Shown one piece after another: positions 43,445 to 50,822 of a stretch of 64,000 bases of DNA. Location of the stretch: positions 180,996-244,995 of the forward strand of contig NZ_JAAXCU010000048.1 in the NCBI RefSeq assembly GCF_012911845.1, in the 5' to 3' direction. The position numbers were made by a program, and so were the translations under genes. A model generated the notes under the pieces. It worked only from the letters and a program-made list of their open reading frames with translations. It made no database searches and was not told the DNA's origin. The stretch is from Bacillus sp. RO2 (lineage in GTDB: Bacteria > Bacillota > Bacilli > Bacillales > Bacillaceae_I). How positions within the stretch are numbered: the stretch's first letter is position 1; every line of letters begins with the position of its first letter.

Positions 43445-43459
43445 TGATAACTATTATCA
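43445..43459. promoter_or_regulatory. Second Fur box in the asbA upstream region
   Basis: TGATAACTATTATCA has both 7-bp arms of the Fur box with a single mismatch in symmetry. It lies upstream of the hairpin and 61 bp from the perfect box. Confidence 0.75.
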
Positions 43460-43511
43460 ATCGAAGTATCCATGCACAAATCTAACTTTCGACATAGACA
43501 AAATATATTTA

Positions 43512-45014
43512 TCACATATAAAGAAGTTTTTTATCTAAGTTAAAATAGCTAACTAGGCCTTCTATCATATGTTTTCTTCCCAATGGTCCCCAAGGATCCC
43601 ATTCATGACTGCTTGGTATATAAATTTCCTTATTCTCAACTGCTCTTAGTTTGTCCCAAACAGGATCCTTTGCAACCTTATCTACCGCTGCTTTCGTACT
43701 CCATAAGAATAGAATTTTATCCGGGTTAAGTTCCAATAAATCATTTACAGTTATCGTAATATACCCACTTTTGGGTAAACCTTGATGGGGTGTAAAATCT
43801 AGTGTTTGATACAACAGATCCATGCAAGCATGATTAGATGCACCATAAAGTCTAATTTCCTCATTTCTTACCCACACTACTGCCCATTCCCCACTTTTGG
43901 CCACGCCTTTAAGCATCTCTTTTGCGCGCTTCTCCAATTGCACCATTTCTTTCTTGATGTTAGCTACCGCCTCTTCTCTACCAAAAAAATGAGCAATTTG
44001 ATCTAAATAATCATCCCATGTCTTCTGAAAATCTATCAAATGAACCTCCTTATTTTTCATCCATGTAAGTGTCTGTTGTTCCCCATGGTGAAGAGAGGTT
44101 TTTATAATACAATCAGGATCCACTGTCATAATATCTTTGGAATTAATAGTTTTTTCTGCGTTTAAAAGTAAAGTACCCTCTAAAGACTTTTCTAGATAAG
44201 AAGGAATTCCATTTGATTTTGGATAAATACTAGGATACACAGGAGCTGCCACCGGTTGAATGCCTAATGATAGTAGGTGGTCTTGTAAAAATAATTGACT
44301 GACCACTGCCACTCGATCTTGAATTTTTTTTATGTAAATAGTTGGCGATAACCCTTCACGTTTTTTAAATAAACGGCTAAAGTAAAACTCGTCTTGAATG
44401 CCTATTTGAAGTGCCACATCTTTAATATTTATACCTTTATTTTGCACAATTATTTCCTTGGCTTTTTTTATTTTAGTATCAAGAACAAATTCTTTTGGTG
44501 GAATTCCTGTTTTCTTCTTAAAAACCCTCGCAAAGGAAACTGGCGTCATACGAGCTTTAGCAGCAAGATCCTGAACCGTAATATGTTTATGAGCGTTCTT
44601 GTAAATATAAGTTATGGTTTGTTCTATATCATCTAACTGTTGCACTTCTGTCATACTACCAATCAATTTCCACAGCTTTGCTTGGAAATTGCAACGGTCC
44701 AAAAACGATTTACTTTTTTGAAGGATAATCAGCTCATCTAAAATAGGACTTATTTTACATGGTTCCGTAGCGGTGAAGTAAATACTTTCTTGGTTCATAT
44801 CCTTAATATCAATTATATATATTTTTAAATAGTTGTTTGCAGGTGACACGATAGAGCTGTTTTTCATCCAATATGCTTTTCCCTCGGTTAGTTCCTGTAC
44901 ATCAGACAAATTTTGGTTTTTAACAGCAGCTGAATTAGCTGCAACATAAATAATGGAAGGAGGTGCAATTAGCTCTTCTCCTTCCTCTAATAAGTGATGT
45001 GTAATTGTGTACAT
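43512..45014 (-). CDS. AraC-type regulator fused to a substrate-binding (siderophore) domain
   Basis: A 500-residue fusion. The N-terminal 120 residues form a sensory part. Two AraC HTH motifs follow (about 130-235): ITVQDLAAKARMTPVSFARVFK and INIKDVALQIGIQDEFYFSR, shown here in part. Residues 240-500 form a periplasmic-binding-protein-like domain (VAPVYPSIYPKSNGIP, ELNPDKILFLWSTKAA). This architecture is that of Bacillus Btr (YbbB), which binds bacillibactin and activates its uptake genes. Here the neighbour is the petrobactin operon, so ferric petrobactin is the likely ligand and asb or uptake genes the targets. TAAGGGG precedes the ATG. A Fur box covers its promoter. Confidence 0.85.
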   Translation of the reverse strand: MYTITHHLLEEGEELIAPPSIIYVAANSAAVKNQNLSDVQELTEGKAYWMKNSSIVSPANNYLKIYIIDIKDMNQESIYFTATEPCKISPILDELIILQKSKSFLDRCNFQAKLWKLIGSMTEVQQLDDIEQTITYIYKNAHKHITVQDLAAKARMTPVSFARVFKKKTGIPPKEFVLDTKIKKAKEIIVQNKGINIKDVALQIGIQDEFYFSRLFKKREGLSPTIYIKKIQDRVAVVSQLFLQDHLLSLGIQPVAAPVYPSIYPKSNGIPSYLEKSLEGTLLLNAEKTINSKDIMTVDPDCIIKTSLHHGEQQTLTWMKNKEVHLIDFQKTWDDYLDQIAHFFGREEAVANIKKEMVQLEKRAKEMLKGVAKSGEWAVVWVRNEEIRLYGASNHACMDLLYQTLDFTPHQGLPKSGYITITVNDLLELNPDKILFLWSTKAAVDKVAKDPVWDKLRAVENKEIYIPSSHEWDPWGPLGRKHMIEGLVSYFNLDKKLLYM

Positions 45015-45051
45015 ACGATTTCCCCTTACTTACATTCTCTAAGATTCTCCT

Positions 45052-45081
45052 ATTATATATGATAATGATTATCAATTGCAA
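45052..45081 (-). promoter_or_regulatory. Fur-covered promoter of the AraC-fusion gene
   Basis: On the minus strand, TTGCAA (45081-45076), an 18-bp spacer and TATAAT (45057-45052). A perfect Fur box, TGATAATGATTATCA (45060-45074), fills the spacer, so repression by Fur would be direct. Confidence 0.88.
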
Positions 45082-45103
45082 TAAAGTAATAGGGTTTTGG
45101 TTT

Positions 45104-45559
45104 TTAAGGTCCCAATTCATTCTTAGGAATGCTTTTTTCTACCAAACTATCTAAAACAAGCAACAAACTAGCTGCAACCAATTCTGTATACAATGGAACT
45201 GTGATCCCCTTTATCCATTCATCTGTAAGATATAAAGGAATCCATAAAAAAAGAAAGGTAATCCCTATTTGCGAAATTGGAATAATCCACTTCCTCCTTA
45301 TTCGAGGCAAAACTCTAATTAGAAAGGTCATGGTTGCTATTTCAAAAATCAAGGTTAATGGTATCAGTAATACAATATAGGAAATCAACGAACTTTTTGT
45401 CTCATATTGGACACTGAAGAGTTGAAAAAGGCCGGCAAAACCAAACAAAAAGGCTCCACCAACAATAAGCAGGGCAAATGCAAAAAGAAGTGTCATAGAA
45501 ATCGCTAAAATAAGTTTATCGGAACCGCTTAAATTTGGATCATGATTATGTTGTCCCAT
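45104..45559 (-). CDS. Small membrane protein, YrvL-like
   Basis: A 151-residue protein with four membrane segments, a short hydrophilic N-terminus rich in Asn and Asp (GQHNHDPNLSGSDKLI), and a stretch FGFAGLFQLFSVQYETKSSL that resembles the YrvL family of membrane regulators. AAAAGGGGAGAG precedes the ATG. It lies on the same strand as, and upstream of, the AraC-fusion gene. B. subtilis YrvL antagonises the sigma factor SigO; no such sigma factor is visible here, so the similarity may be only structural. Confidence 0.55.
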   Translation of the reverse strand: MGQHNHDPNLSGSDKLILAISMTLLFAFALLIVGGAFLFGFAGLFQLFSVQYETKSSLISYIVLLIPLTLIFEIATMTFLIRVLPRIRRKWIIPISQIGITFLFLWIPLYLTDEWIKGITVPLYTELVAASLLLVLDSLVEKSIPKNELGP

Positions 45560-45622
45560 AATGCTCTCCCCTTTTTAACCCTATTATTAGGTGTTATTCT
45601 TCTAAAGGGGAATTCATTCCAA

Positions 45623-45658
45623 CAAAAAAGCAATAAGTCTTGGACTCATCGCTTTTTC
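45623..45658 (-). terminator. Terminator of speD
   Basis: AAAAAGCAATAAGT on the left pairs with ACTCATCGCTTTTT on the right (one mismatch and a G-T pair). The minus strand ends in TTTTTT. Confidence 0.75.
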
Positions 45659-45672
45659 AGATTAATCATTAT

Positions 45673-46494
45673 TCATTCTTCTTCCCTGTGTCCAAAGTTA
45701 ATGTTTTTGCCATAAAATATTTCGTCCATTTCGTTTGTTAGCTTGTTTGTAATTTCATATCTTTCTTCATCAGATAGTTTGTCTTTTGAGTATCCGAATA
45801 GATAATTGTTTAAATCAAACTCCTTTAGGCGGCACTTTGTGTGAAAAATATTTTCCTGATAAATATTTACATCAATCATATCATAAAGCCTTTTTACATC
45901 ATTGGGTATGTAGTTTTGGATCGAATTGATGTCATGGTCAATAAACAGCTTGTTACCGTTAATATCTCTTGTAAAGCCACGTACTCGGTAATCCATGGTC
46001 ATAATATCTGTTTCAAAAGAGTGGATCAGATAGTTTAAAGCTTTCAACGGTGAAATCTCTCCGCAAGTGGATACGTCTATATCCGCCCGAAATGTGCTTA
46101 TTCCTTCAACTGGATGATATTCTGGATAGGTATGTACCGTAATATGACTCTTATCAAGCTGACATACCACGGAATCTGGAAGAGGTCCTGGAGATTCTTC
46201 ATAAGACTCTGTTGGAACTTCAACTACGGGTCCTTCCGAAACGAGTACCGTCACACTTGCTCCTTGTGGAACATAATCCTGTTTTGCGACATTCAGCACA
46301 TGTGCACCGATTAGGTCGGCGACGTTCTTTAAAATCTTTGTTAACCGGTCAGCATTATATTGTTCGTCGATATAATCGATATAGGATTCCCTTTCCTCTT
46401 TTGTCTTTGTATAACAGATATCATACATATTGAAACTCAGGGATTTTGTTAAATTATTAAACTCATGTAGCGTGATTCTATTTTCCGAAGACAA
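45673..46494 (-). CDS. speD: S-adenosylmethionine decarboxylase, E. coli-type (class 1A)
   Basis: Makes decarboxylated SAM, the aminopropyl donor for spermidine. The 273-residue form is the long, gammaproteobacterial-type proenzyme rather than the 126-residue Bacillus/Thermotoga type. The self-cleavage site is Lys115-Ser116 in [18 protein letters not shown], which creates the pyruvoyl group; [20 protein letters not shown] follows. The TTG start at 46494 has AAGGGGG nine bases ahead. The gene stands 2.3 kb upstream of asbA, on the same strand. Petrobactin contains two spermidine arms, so a supply role is plausible. No spermidine synthase gene is adjacent. Confidence 0.93.
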   Translation of the reverse strand: MSSENRITLHEFNNLTKSLSFNMYDICYTKTKEERESYIDYIDEQYNADRLTKILKNVADLIGAHVLNVAKQDYVPQGASVTVLVSEGPVVEVPTESYEESPGPLPDSVVCQLDKSHITVHTYPEYHPVEGISTFRADIDVSTCGEISPLKALNYLIHSFETDIMTMDYRVRGFTRDINGNKLFIDHDINSIQNYIPNDVKRLYDMIDVNIYQENIFHTKCRLKEFDLNNYLFGYSKDKLSDEERYEITNKLTNEMDEIFYGKNINFGHREEE

Positions 46495-46560
46495 ATCAAA
46501 ATTCCCCCTTCATTTATTTTCTACAGTTATAGTACCCCTTCTGATATAGAAAAAAACAAC

Positions 46561-47472
46561 TCAGGTACTTAAGAATTCACTTATCACTTTTTTCTGTTCC
46601 CAATAAACGGATTGCCCCAGTCGAATCAGCTCGTCCATATAGGTTACATCATCAAATGGCACTTCCTCTCCCAGTTCCTTATTAAGACGGATGTAATTAC
46701 TTCCTAATAGATGCCTGCATTGATAGGACACAGATTCAGATGATAATTGCAACGCAAGGTCTAATAATTTTGGCGTAACTTTCATGGAAGGGAATTGAAA
46801 CGGTAGCCACTGTTTTACCCCCCAATATTTATCCTTTTGAATGGTAAAGTCGATTTTTTGAAGTCCAGTCCCGATAGAGAGAATTTCTATATCTTCCAAT
46901 TTCAACTTAAAATATTCCACCCCCTCTGTCATACAAACCAGAGATGGATTATTTGCCCACAGTCCTCCATCAATGGAAAGATAGTCGTTGCCGATATTGT
47001 TTGGGGGAAAATAAACTGGTGCAGAACAAGAGGAAAGCACGGCATCCCATAAGTGAATGGTCAAATCCTTTGCTGCCTTGTTTCCATAATTGGAACGATG
47101 CACAAATGGGCGACCATGTGTTAAATCAACAGCTGGTATTAACAAAGGACTTATTATATCCTTCAATTTTCGATTCCCAAACGCTTGCATGATAAACTGT
47201 CTAAGTTGACGGTCACTATAGATGCTTTTAAAAAGGCCTACTTTTGCTTGGCGGGTAAATATTTGTTTTCCGTATTTTTTATAACCTGATAATACCTCAT
47301 TCATTGGCTTTTTGATGGAAATCGAGGAGGCGATAATAGAGCCCGTACTTGTTCCTGCAACAAGGTCTACTAGGTCAGCTATTGGTTGGTTGAAATCTTT
47401 CTCCATCTCCTGAAGAATAGAAACGGCAAATACTCCCCGAATTCCTCCCCCATCAAGACATAACATTTTCAT
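46561..47472 (-). CDS. Patatin-like phospholipase
   Basis: A 303-residue soluble acyl hydrolase with the complete patatin signature. The oxyanion motif is DGGGIRG at 7-13, the nucleophile elbow GTSTG at 40-44 (Ser42), and the DGG of the dyad Asp is at 168-170. The fold and length resemble CapV-type and other bacterial patatins. GGGAG eight bases before the ATG at 47472 supports that start; an ATG at 47493 directly abuts its ribosome site. No nucleotide cyclase or other defence gene is adjacent, so there is no reason to call it a CBASS effector. The lipid substrate is unknown. Confidence 0.9.
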   Translation of the reverse strand: MKMLCLDGGGIRGVFAVSILQEMEKDFNQPIADLVDLVAGTSTGSIIASSISIKKPMNEVLSGYKKYGKQIFTRQAKVGLFKSIYSDRQLRQFIMQAFGNRKLKDIISPLLIPAVDLTHGRPFVHRSNYGNKAAKDLTIHLWDAVLSSCSAPVYFPPNNIGNDYLSIDGGLWANNPSLVCMTEGVEYFKLKLEDIEILSIGTGLQKIDFTIQKDKYWGVKQWLPFQFPSMKVTPKLLDLALQLSSESVSYQCRHLLGSNYIRLNKELGEEVPFDDVTYMDELIRLGQSVYWEQKKVISEFLST

Positions 47473-47518
47473 GTACCTATCTCCCGTACTCATTTCCTTT
47501 TAGGCTTTCCTTCAACCA

Positions 47519-47566
47519 AGAAAAAACTCCTAAGAAAAGGAGGAATTTGTTCCTTTCTTAGGAGTT
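47519..47566 (-). terminator. Terminator of the ArsA-family gene
   Basis: AACTCCTAAGAAA (47525-47537) pairs with TTTCTTAGGAGTT (47554-47566). The minus strand ends in TTTTTTC. The right arm overlaps the gene's stop codon region. Confidence 0.85.
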
Positions 47567-48511
47567 CTTCATTGTAAAATGATATGTTAGAGTATATGCA
47601 TACTTCCTCAAATGGCCAATATTAGAAATGTCATGTTCAAAAAGTGGAGTTTTAATTATTTCTTGCTTATGAAAAATTTCATGAATCTGCTTTATATATG
47701 GTCTTTCATTTTCTCTTCGATTATTCATAAAGACACCATCTGCATGGTCTGGGATGACCTTATTAACAAAAACTGTGGAAACGTCCATGTTTTGCTTTTC
47801 TAACATATCTATCGCTTTTTTTGTTTCTAGTATAGGAAGTCGTTCGGCATTAAGGACAAAAGCATAACCTGTCTTCTTCTGATCAAGGAGAATATCCCGT
47901 ACCTTTACAAACTTTTGCTTTCTAGACTGTAATTTTTCAAATATCGGGTCTTCCACCGGCTCTCCATCGTTTAATAACTGGCTATAGTTTTGCTGAACCT
48001 TTTTTCTCTTTTCCAACAAGCCGCTTATCCAGACATTCATCAATTCAGGTAATGTTAAAAGCCGAATGGTGTGTCCAGTTGGAGCAGTGTCAAATATGAT
48101 ATGGTCGAAAAAATTGTATTCTTCCAGCACTAAGGAAGTAATTTTATCAAATAGTGCTGCTTCATCTGCTCCTGGTGATGCGCTTGCCAGATCAATTTGC
48201 CTATGTACCTCTTCCACCATGGTTGCTTTTACTAATCCCTTTAGATTAGTTTTTACCTCCTCGATGTATCTCTTTGATTCAGATTGAGGGTTAATTTCCA
48301 AGAGATGCAGGTATGTGTCGATCGACAATATCTTATCTTTCGGCTTTACATGAAAGATGTCTCCAATATTGTGGGCTGGATCCGTTGATACTAATAAAAC
48401 CTTTTTGCCTTCTTCCGATAATAGATGTGCAATAGCAGAAGCTGTGGTTGATTTTCCAACTCCCCCTTTGCCACCAATAAATATAATTTTGCAGTTAAAT
48501 AGCTTGCTCAT
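47558..48511 (-). CDS. ArsA/GET3 family ATPase
   Basis: A 317-residue P-loop ATPase with the deviant Walker A IFIGGKGGVGKSTTASA, the DTAPTGHTIRLL A-loop motif, and FVLNAERLPILETKKA. It has a single ATPase half, like archaeal and Chlorobium ArsA/Get3 forms, and no arsenic operon is nearby. TAGGAGG eight bases upstream fixes the ATG at 48511; an open stretch of 23 codons upstream runs into the neighbouring gene. It follows the cory-CC-star-like gene by 11 bp and the cstA gene on the same strand, suggesting a conserved three-gene unit with a membrane-insertion or transporter-associated role. This is inference. Confidence 0.88.
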   Translation of the reverse strand: MSKLFNCKIIFIGGKGGVGKSTTASAIAHLLSEEGKKVLLVSTDPAHNIGDIFHVKPKDKILSIDTYLHLLEINPQSESKRYIEEVKTNLKGLVKATMVEEVHRQIDLASASPGADEAALFDKITSLVLEEYNFFDHIIFDTAPTGHTIRLLTLPELMNVWISGLLEKRKKVQQNYSQLLNDGEPVEDPIFEKLQSRKQKFVKVRDILLDQKKTGYAFVLNAERLPILETKKAIDMLEKQNMDVSTVFVNKVIPDHADGVFMNNRRENERPYIKQIHEIFHKQEIIKTPLFEHDISNIGHLRKYAYTLTYHFTMKNS

Positions 48512-48522
48512 TCTTCTACCTC

Positions 48523-48786
48523 CTAACAACAGCGTATTCCATTTAGTGGTGATTTCTCCATCCCCATTCTTAGGTGCCAATCATGAAACCTCTCAATGAC
48601 AAGTGGGTAAAGCTCCAACGTATAGTAAAATGCAGGATTAGGGAGACCGAGCATTTCAGAAAAACATAATAAAGTAAACAAATCCTCTTCTTCCCTCAAC
48701 TCTCTTGCAATCTCAGTTCGGTGGGGTTGTTGAAGTATTTCATCATAAATAGTGATGACTTTCTTGAATTTTTCCAGAATATCCAT
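48523..48786 (-). CDS. Small protein ending in Cys-Cys (cory-CC-star type)
   Basis: An 87-residue protein ending GIRCC-stop. The body is helical (FKKVITIYDEILQQPHRTEI, then LREEEDLFTLLCFSEMLGLP) with an aromatic C-terminal part (YYTLELYPLVIERFHDWHLR). It resembles the small family that NCBI names cory-CC-star for its terminal Cys pair. AAGGGG precedes the ATG at 48786. It lies between cstA, 72 bp upstream, and the ArsA-family ATPase, 11 bp downstream. The terminal CC suggests metal or redox chemistry, not demonstrated. Confidence 0.65.
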   Translation of the reverse strand: MDILEKFKKVITIYDEILQQPHRTEIARELREEEDLFTLLCFSEMLGLPNPAFYYTLELYPLVIERFHDWHLRMGMEKSPLNGIRCC

Positions 48787-48857
48787 TATTAAGGAAACCC
48801 CTTTCTGCTTTTATAAAAGGAGAGGATGAGCAACATGCTACATCCTCTCGCTAAATG

Positions 48858-50600
48858 TTACATGGACGGATCTATTGGAGGGGACTTGTCAGTTTTAAAG
48901 AATACTCTGAATGCCTCCAAAATAATCCAAAATGCAAACACGAAAATAATTCCACCTAAAATGAAAAGTAACATGTTCGCATCTGTTTCTCCGAGTCCTG
49001 ACCATTGAAAGACGACTTGTACAAACATAGCATAAAGAGTCATAGAGAATATGAAAATCATCGGAACAAAAGTATAGAAGAAGTTTCTACCCTGCTTCTT
49101 TAACCAAACGGATATTAGCAGTAAACTTACTCCTGCCAAAAGCTGATTGCTTGTACCAAACAGCGGCCAGAGTAAGTAACCTCCTGAACCAAATCCATTC
49201 GGACCTTTTGGAATCAATACTAATGCAGCACTCGAAACAACAGCAACAGAAGTTGCGACATGCATGTTTGTTAAAGGTTTAAAGTTATATTCACTTCCGA
49301 TTTCAGAAATGATGTATCTCATGAGACGTAAGGATGTATCCAAGCTAGTTGCTGCAAAACTCACAACAATCACGGTTACAATAGTTCTGGCAATATCCGC
49401 AGGAATCGCAATACCTGTAGCTAGTTGGGCCGCACCGTTAATAAAATTGGACATCCCCCCTAGGCTTGCTGCACCAAAGTCGGAGTAAGCTGCCCTAAAA
49501 TCACCAGCATTGGCAAACAAAGTCGCAACCGCAATAATGGAGATCAAAGCAAGGATCCCCTCTCCTACCGATCCCAAATAACCAACAAAACGTGCGTCTG
49601 TTTCTTTATCGAGTTGTTTCGAAGTAGTACCCGATGCAACTAGTCCATGGAATCCAGAAATCGCCCCACAGGCAATAGTGATAAATAACAATGGGAACCA
49701 AGAAACATCACTTACTTCATTTGTCATCGGGGCAGTCAGTTCAGGTCTGAGTACTAGTAAACCTGCGTAAAGCATGAATAAGCCGACGACTAATTGGTGA
49801 GAATTGATATAGTCACGTGGCTGCAGTAATTTCCATACAGGTAAAGTTGATGCAAAATAACAATAAATCAATAGAACCATGATCCAAATGAAAAATGACA
49901 TGGATACTCCATCTAATCCGAAGATAACCGTGTTATCGGCACCGCCAAAATAACGGACCAAGTCAATTTGGAGGAACTGAACCTTGCTTGTCAAAACTGC
50001 TGAACCGTACATAACGGCAAGTGCAATCAAAGAGGGAACCAGCATTTTTGCCTTTCTTTTGTAAACTGCATATCCAATCCAAATCGCAATCGGGATCTCA
50101 ATAAATATTGGAATTACTGCAGCCGGGAACTTAATGAACAAGTTTGAGATAACCCAAGCAAACACGGCATTTACCATGAGAACTAAGATTAAAATGATAA
50201 ATAAAAAGAGCATTTTTGCGCGTTTTCCAATTAGACGGTCTGTTAAAGTGCCAATAGATTGTCCTTTATTTCGGACAGAAAGCACAAGTGTACCAAAATC
50301 ATGAACACCAGCTGCAAAGACAGTACCAAGTATGACCCATAGGAAAGCAGGTCCCCATCCCCAATAAAGTGCTATTGCAGGACCTAAAATTGGCGAAGCC
50401 CCCGCCACTGAGGAAAAGTGATGTCCCCAAAGGACTACCTTCTTCGTTGGTACAAAATCCACCCCATCATTATACTTATGGGCAGGTGTTACATAATCAG
50501 GATCCAGGCGATAAATTTTTTCTGCGATGAATTTGGAATAATAACGATAGCCTAGAGCAAATACGATAAAACCGGTGATTGCCAACCAAACAGAATTCAC
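48858..50600 (-). CDS. cstA: Carbon starvation protein CstA (peptide/pyruvate transporter family)
   Basis: A 580-residue transporter with about sixteen membrane segments. The family blocks are present: RYYSKFIAEKIYRLDPDYVT, TKKVVLWGHHFSSVAGASP, GPAIALYWGWGPAFLWVILG and GTTSKQLDKETDARFVGYLG. Relatives import peptides or pyruvate during carbon limitation. The GTG start at 50600 has GGGAGG ahead. The promoter has a perfect cre box over its -35, so CcpA represses it when sugar is available. It is followed by the CC-star and ArsA-like genes. Confidence 0.93.
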   Translation of the reverse strand: MNSVWLAITGFIVFALGYRYYSKFIAEKIYRLDPDYVTPAHKYNDGVDFVPTKKVVLWGHHFSSVAGASPILGPAIALYWGWGPAFLWVILGTVFAAGVHDFGTLVLSVRNKGQSIGTLTDRLIGKRAKMLFLFIILILVLMVNAVFAWVISNLFIKFPAAVIPIFIEIPIAIWIGYAVYKRKAKMLVPSLIALAVMYGSAVLTSKVQFLQIDLVRYFGGADNTVIFGLDGVSMSFFIWIMVLLIYCYFASTLPVWKLLQPRDYINSHQLVVGLFMLYAGLLVLRPELTAPMTNEVSDVSWFPLLFITIACGAISGFHGLVASGTTSKQLDKETDARFVGYLGSVGEGILALISIIAVATLFANAGDFRAAYSDFGAASLGGMSNFINGAAQLATGIAIPADIARTIVTVIVVSFAATSLDTSLRLMRYIISEIGSEYNFKPLTNMHVATSVAVVSSAALVLIPKGPNGFGSGGYLLWPLFGTSNQLLAGVSLLLISVWLKKQGRNFFYTFVPMIFIFSMTLYAMFVQVVFQWSGLGETDANMLLFILGGIIFVFAFWIILEAFRVFFKTDKSPPIDPSM

Positions 50601-50634
50601 CCTAATTCCTCCCTCTTTCTATGTATACAAGAAA

Positions 50635-50663
50635 AGATTACTAATGAGTGAAAGCGTTGTCAA
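50635..50663 (-). promoter_or_regulatory. cstA promoter overlapped by a perfect CcpA cre box
   Basis: On the minus strand, TTGACA (50663-50658), a 17-bp spacer and TAATCT (50640-50635). TGAAAGCGTTGTCA (50649-50662, plus strand) matches TGWAANCGNTNWCA at every defined position and covers the -35 and half the spacer. Confidence 0.88.
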
Positions 50664-50785
50664 TATAGATTTCTGAAAATTCGTACTAAATACACGCTAC
50701 TTTTATTATCAGGTCATAAACTAGGTGGAAAGTAGCATGTTGTTGATTAATAATTCAATGTGCCGGAAGCACTAAATAAGCACAT

Positions 50786-50817
50786 CAAAAAACACCTCAC
50801 TGGAATTTAGTGAGGTG
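50786..50817 (-). terminator. Terminator of the EVE-like gene
   Basis: CACCTCACT (50793-50801) pairs with AGTGAGGTG (50809-50817). On the minus strand it is followed by TTTTTTG. Confidence 0.85.
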
Positions 50818-50822
50818 CTTTA

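Noticed and set aside
46561..47472. CBASS defence operon
   Set aside because: A patatin is present, but there is no nucleotidyltransferase or ancillary gene within several kilobases.
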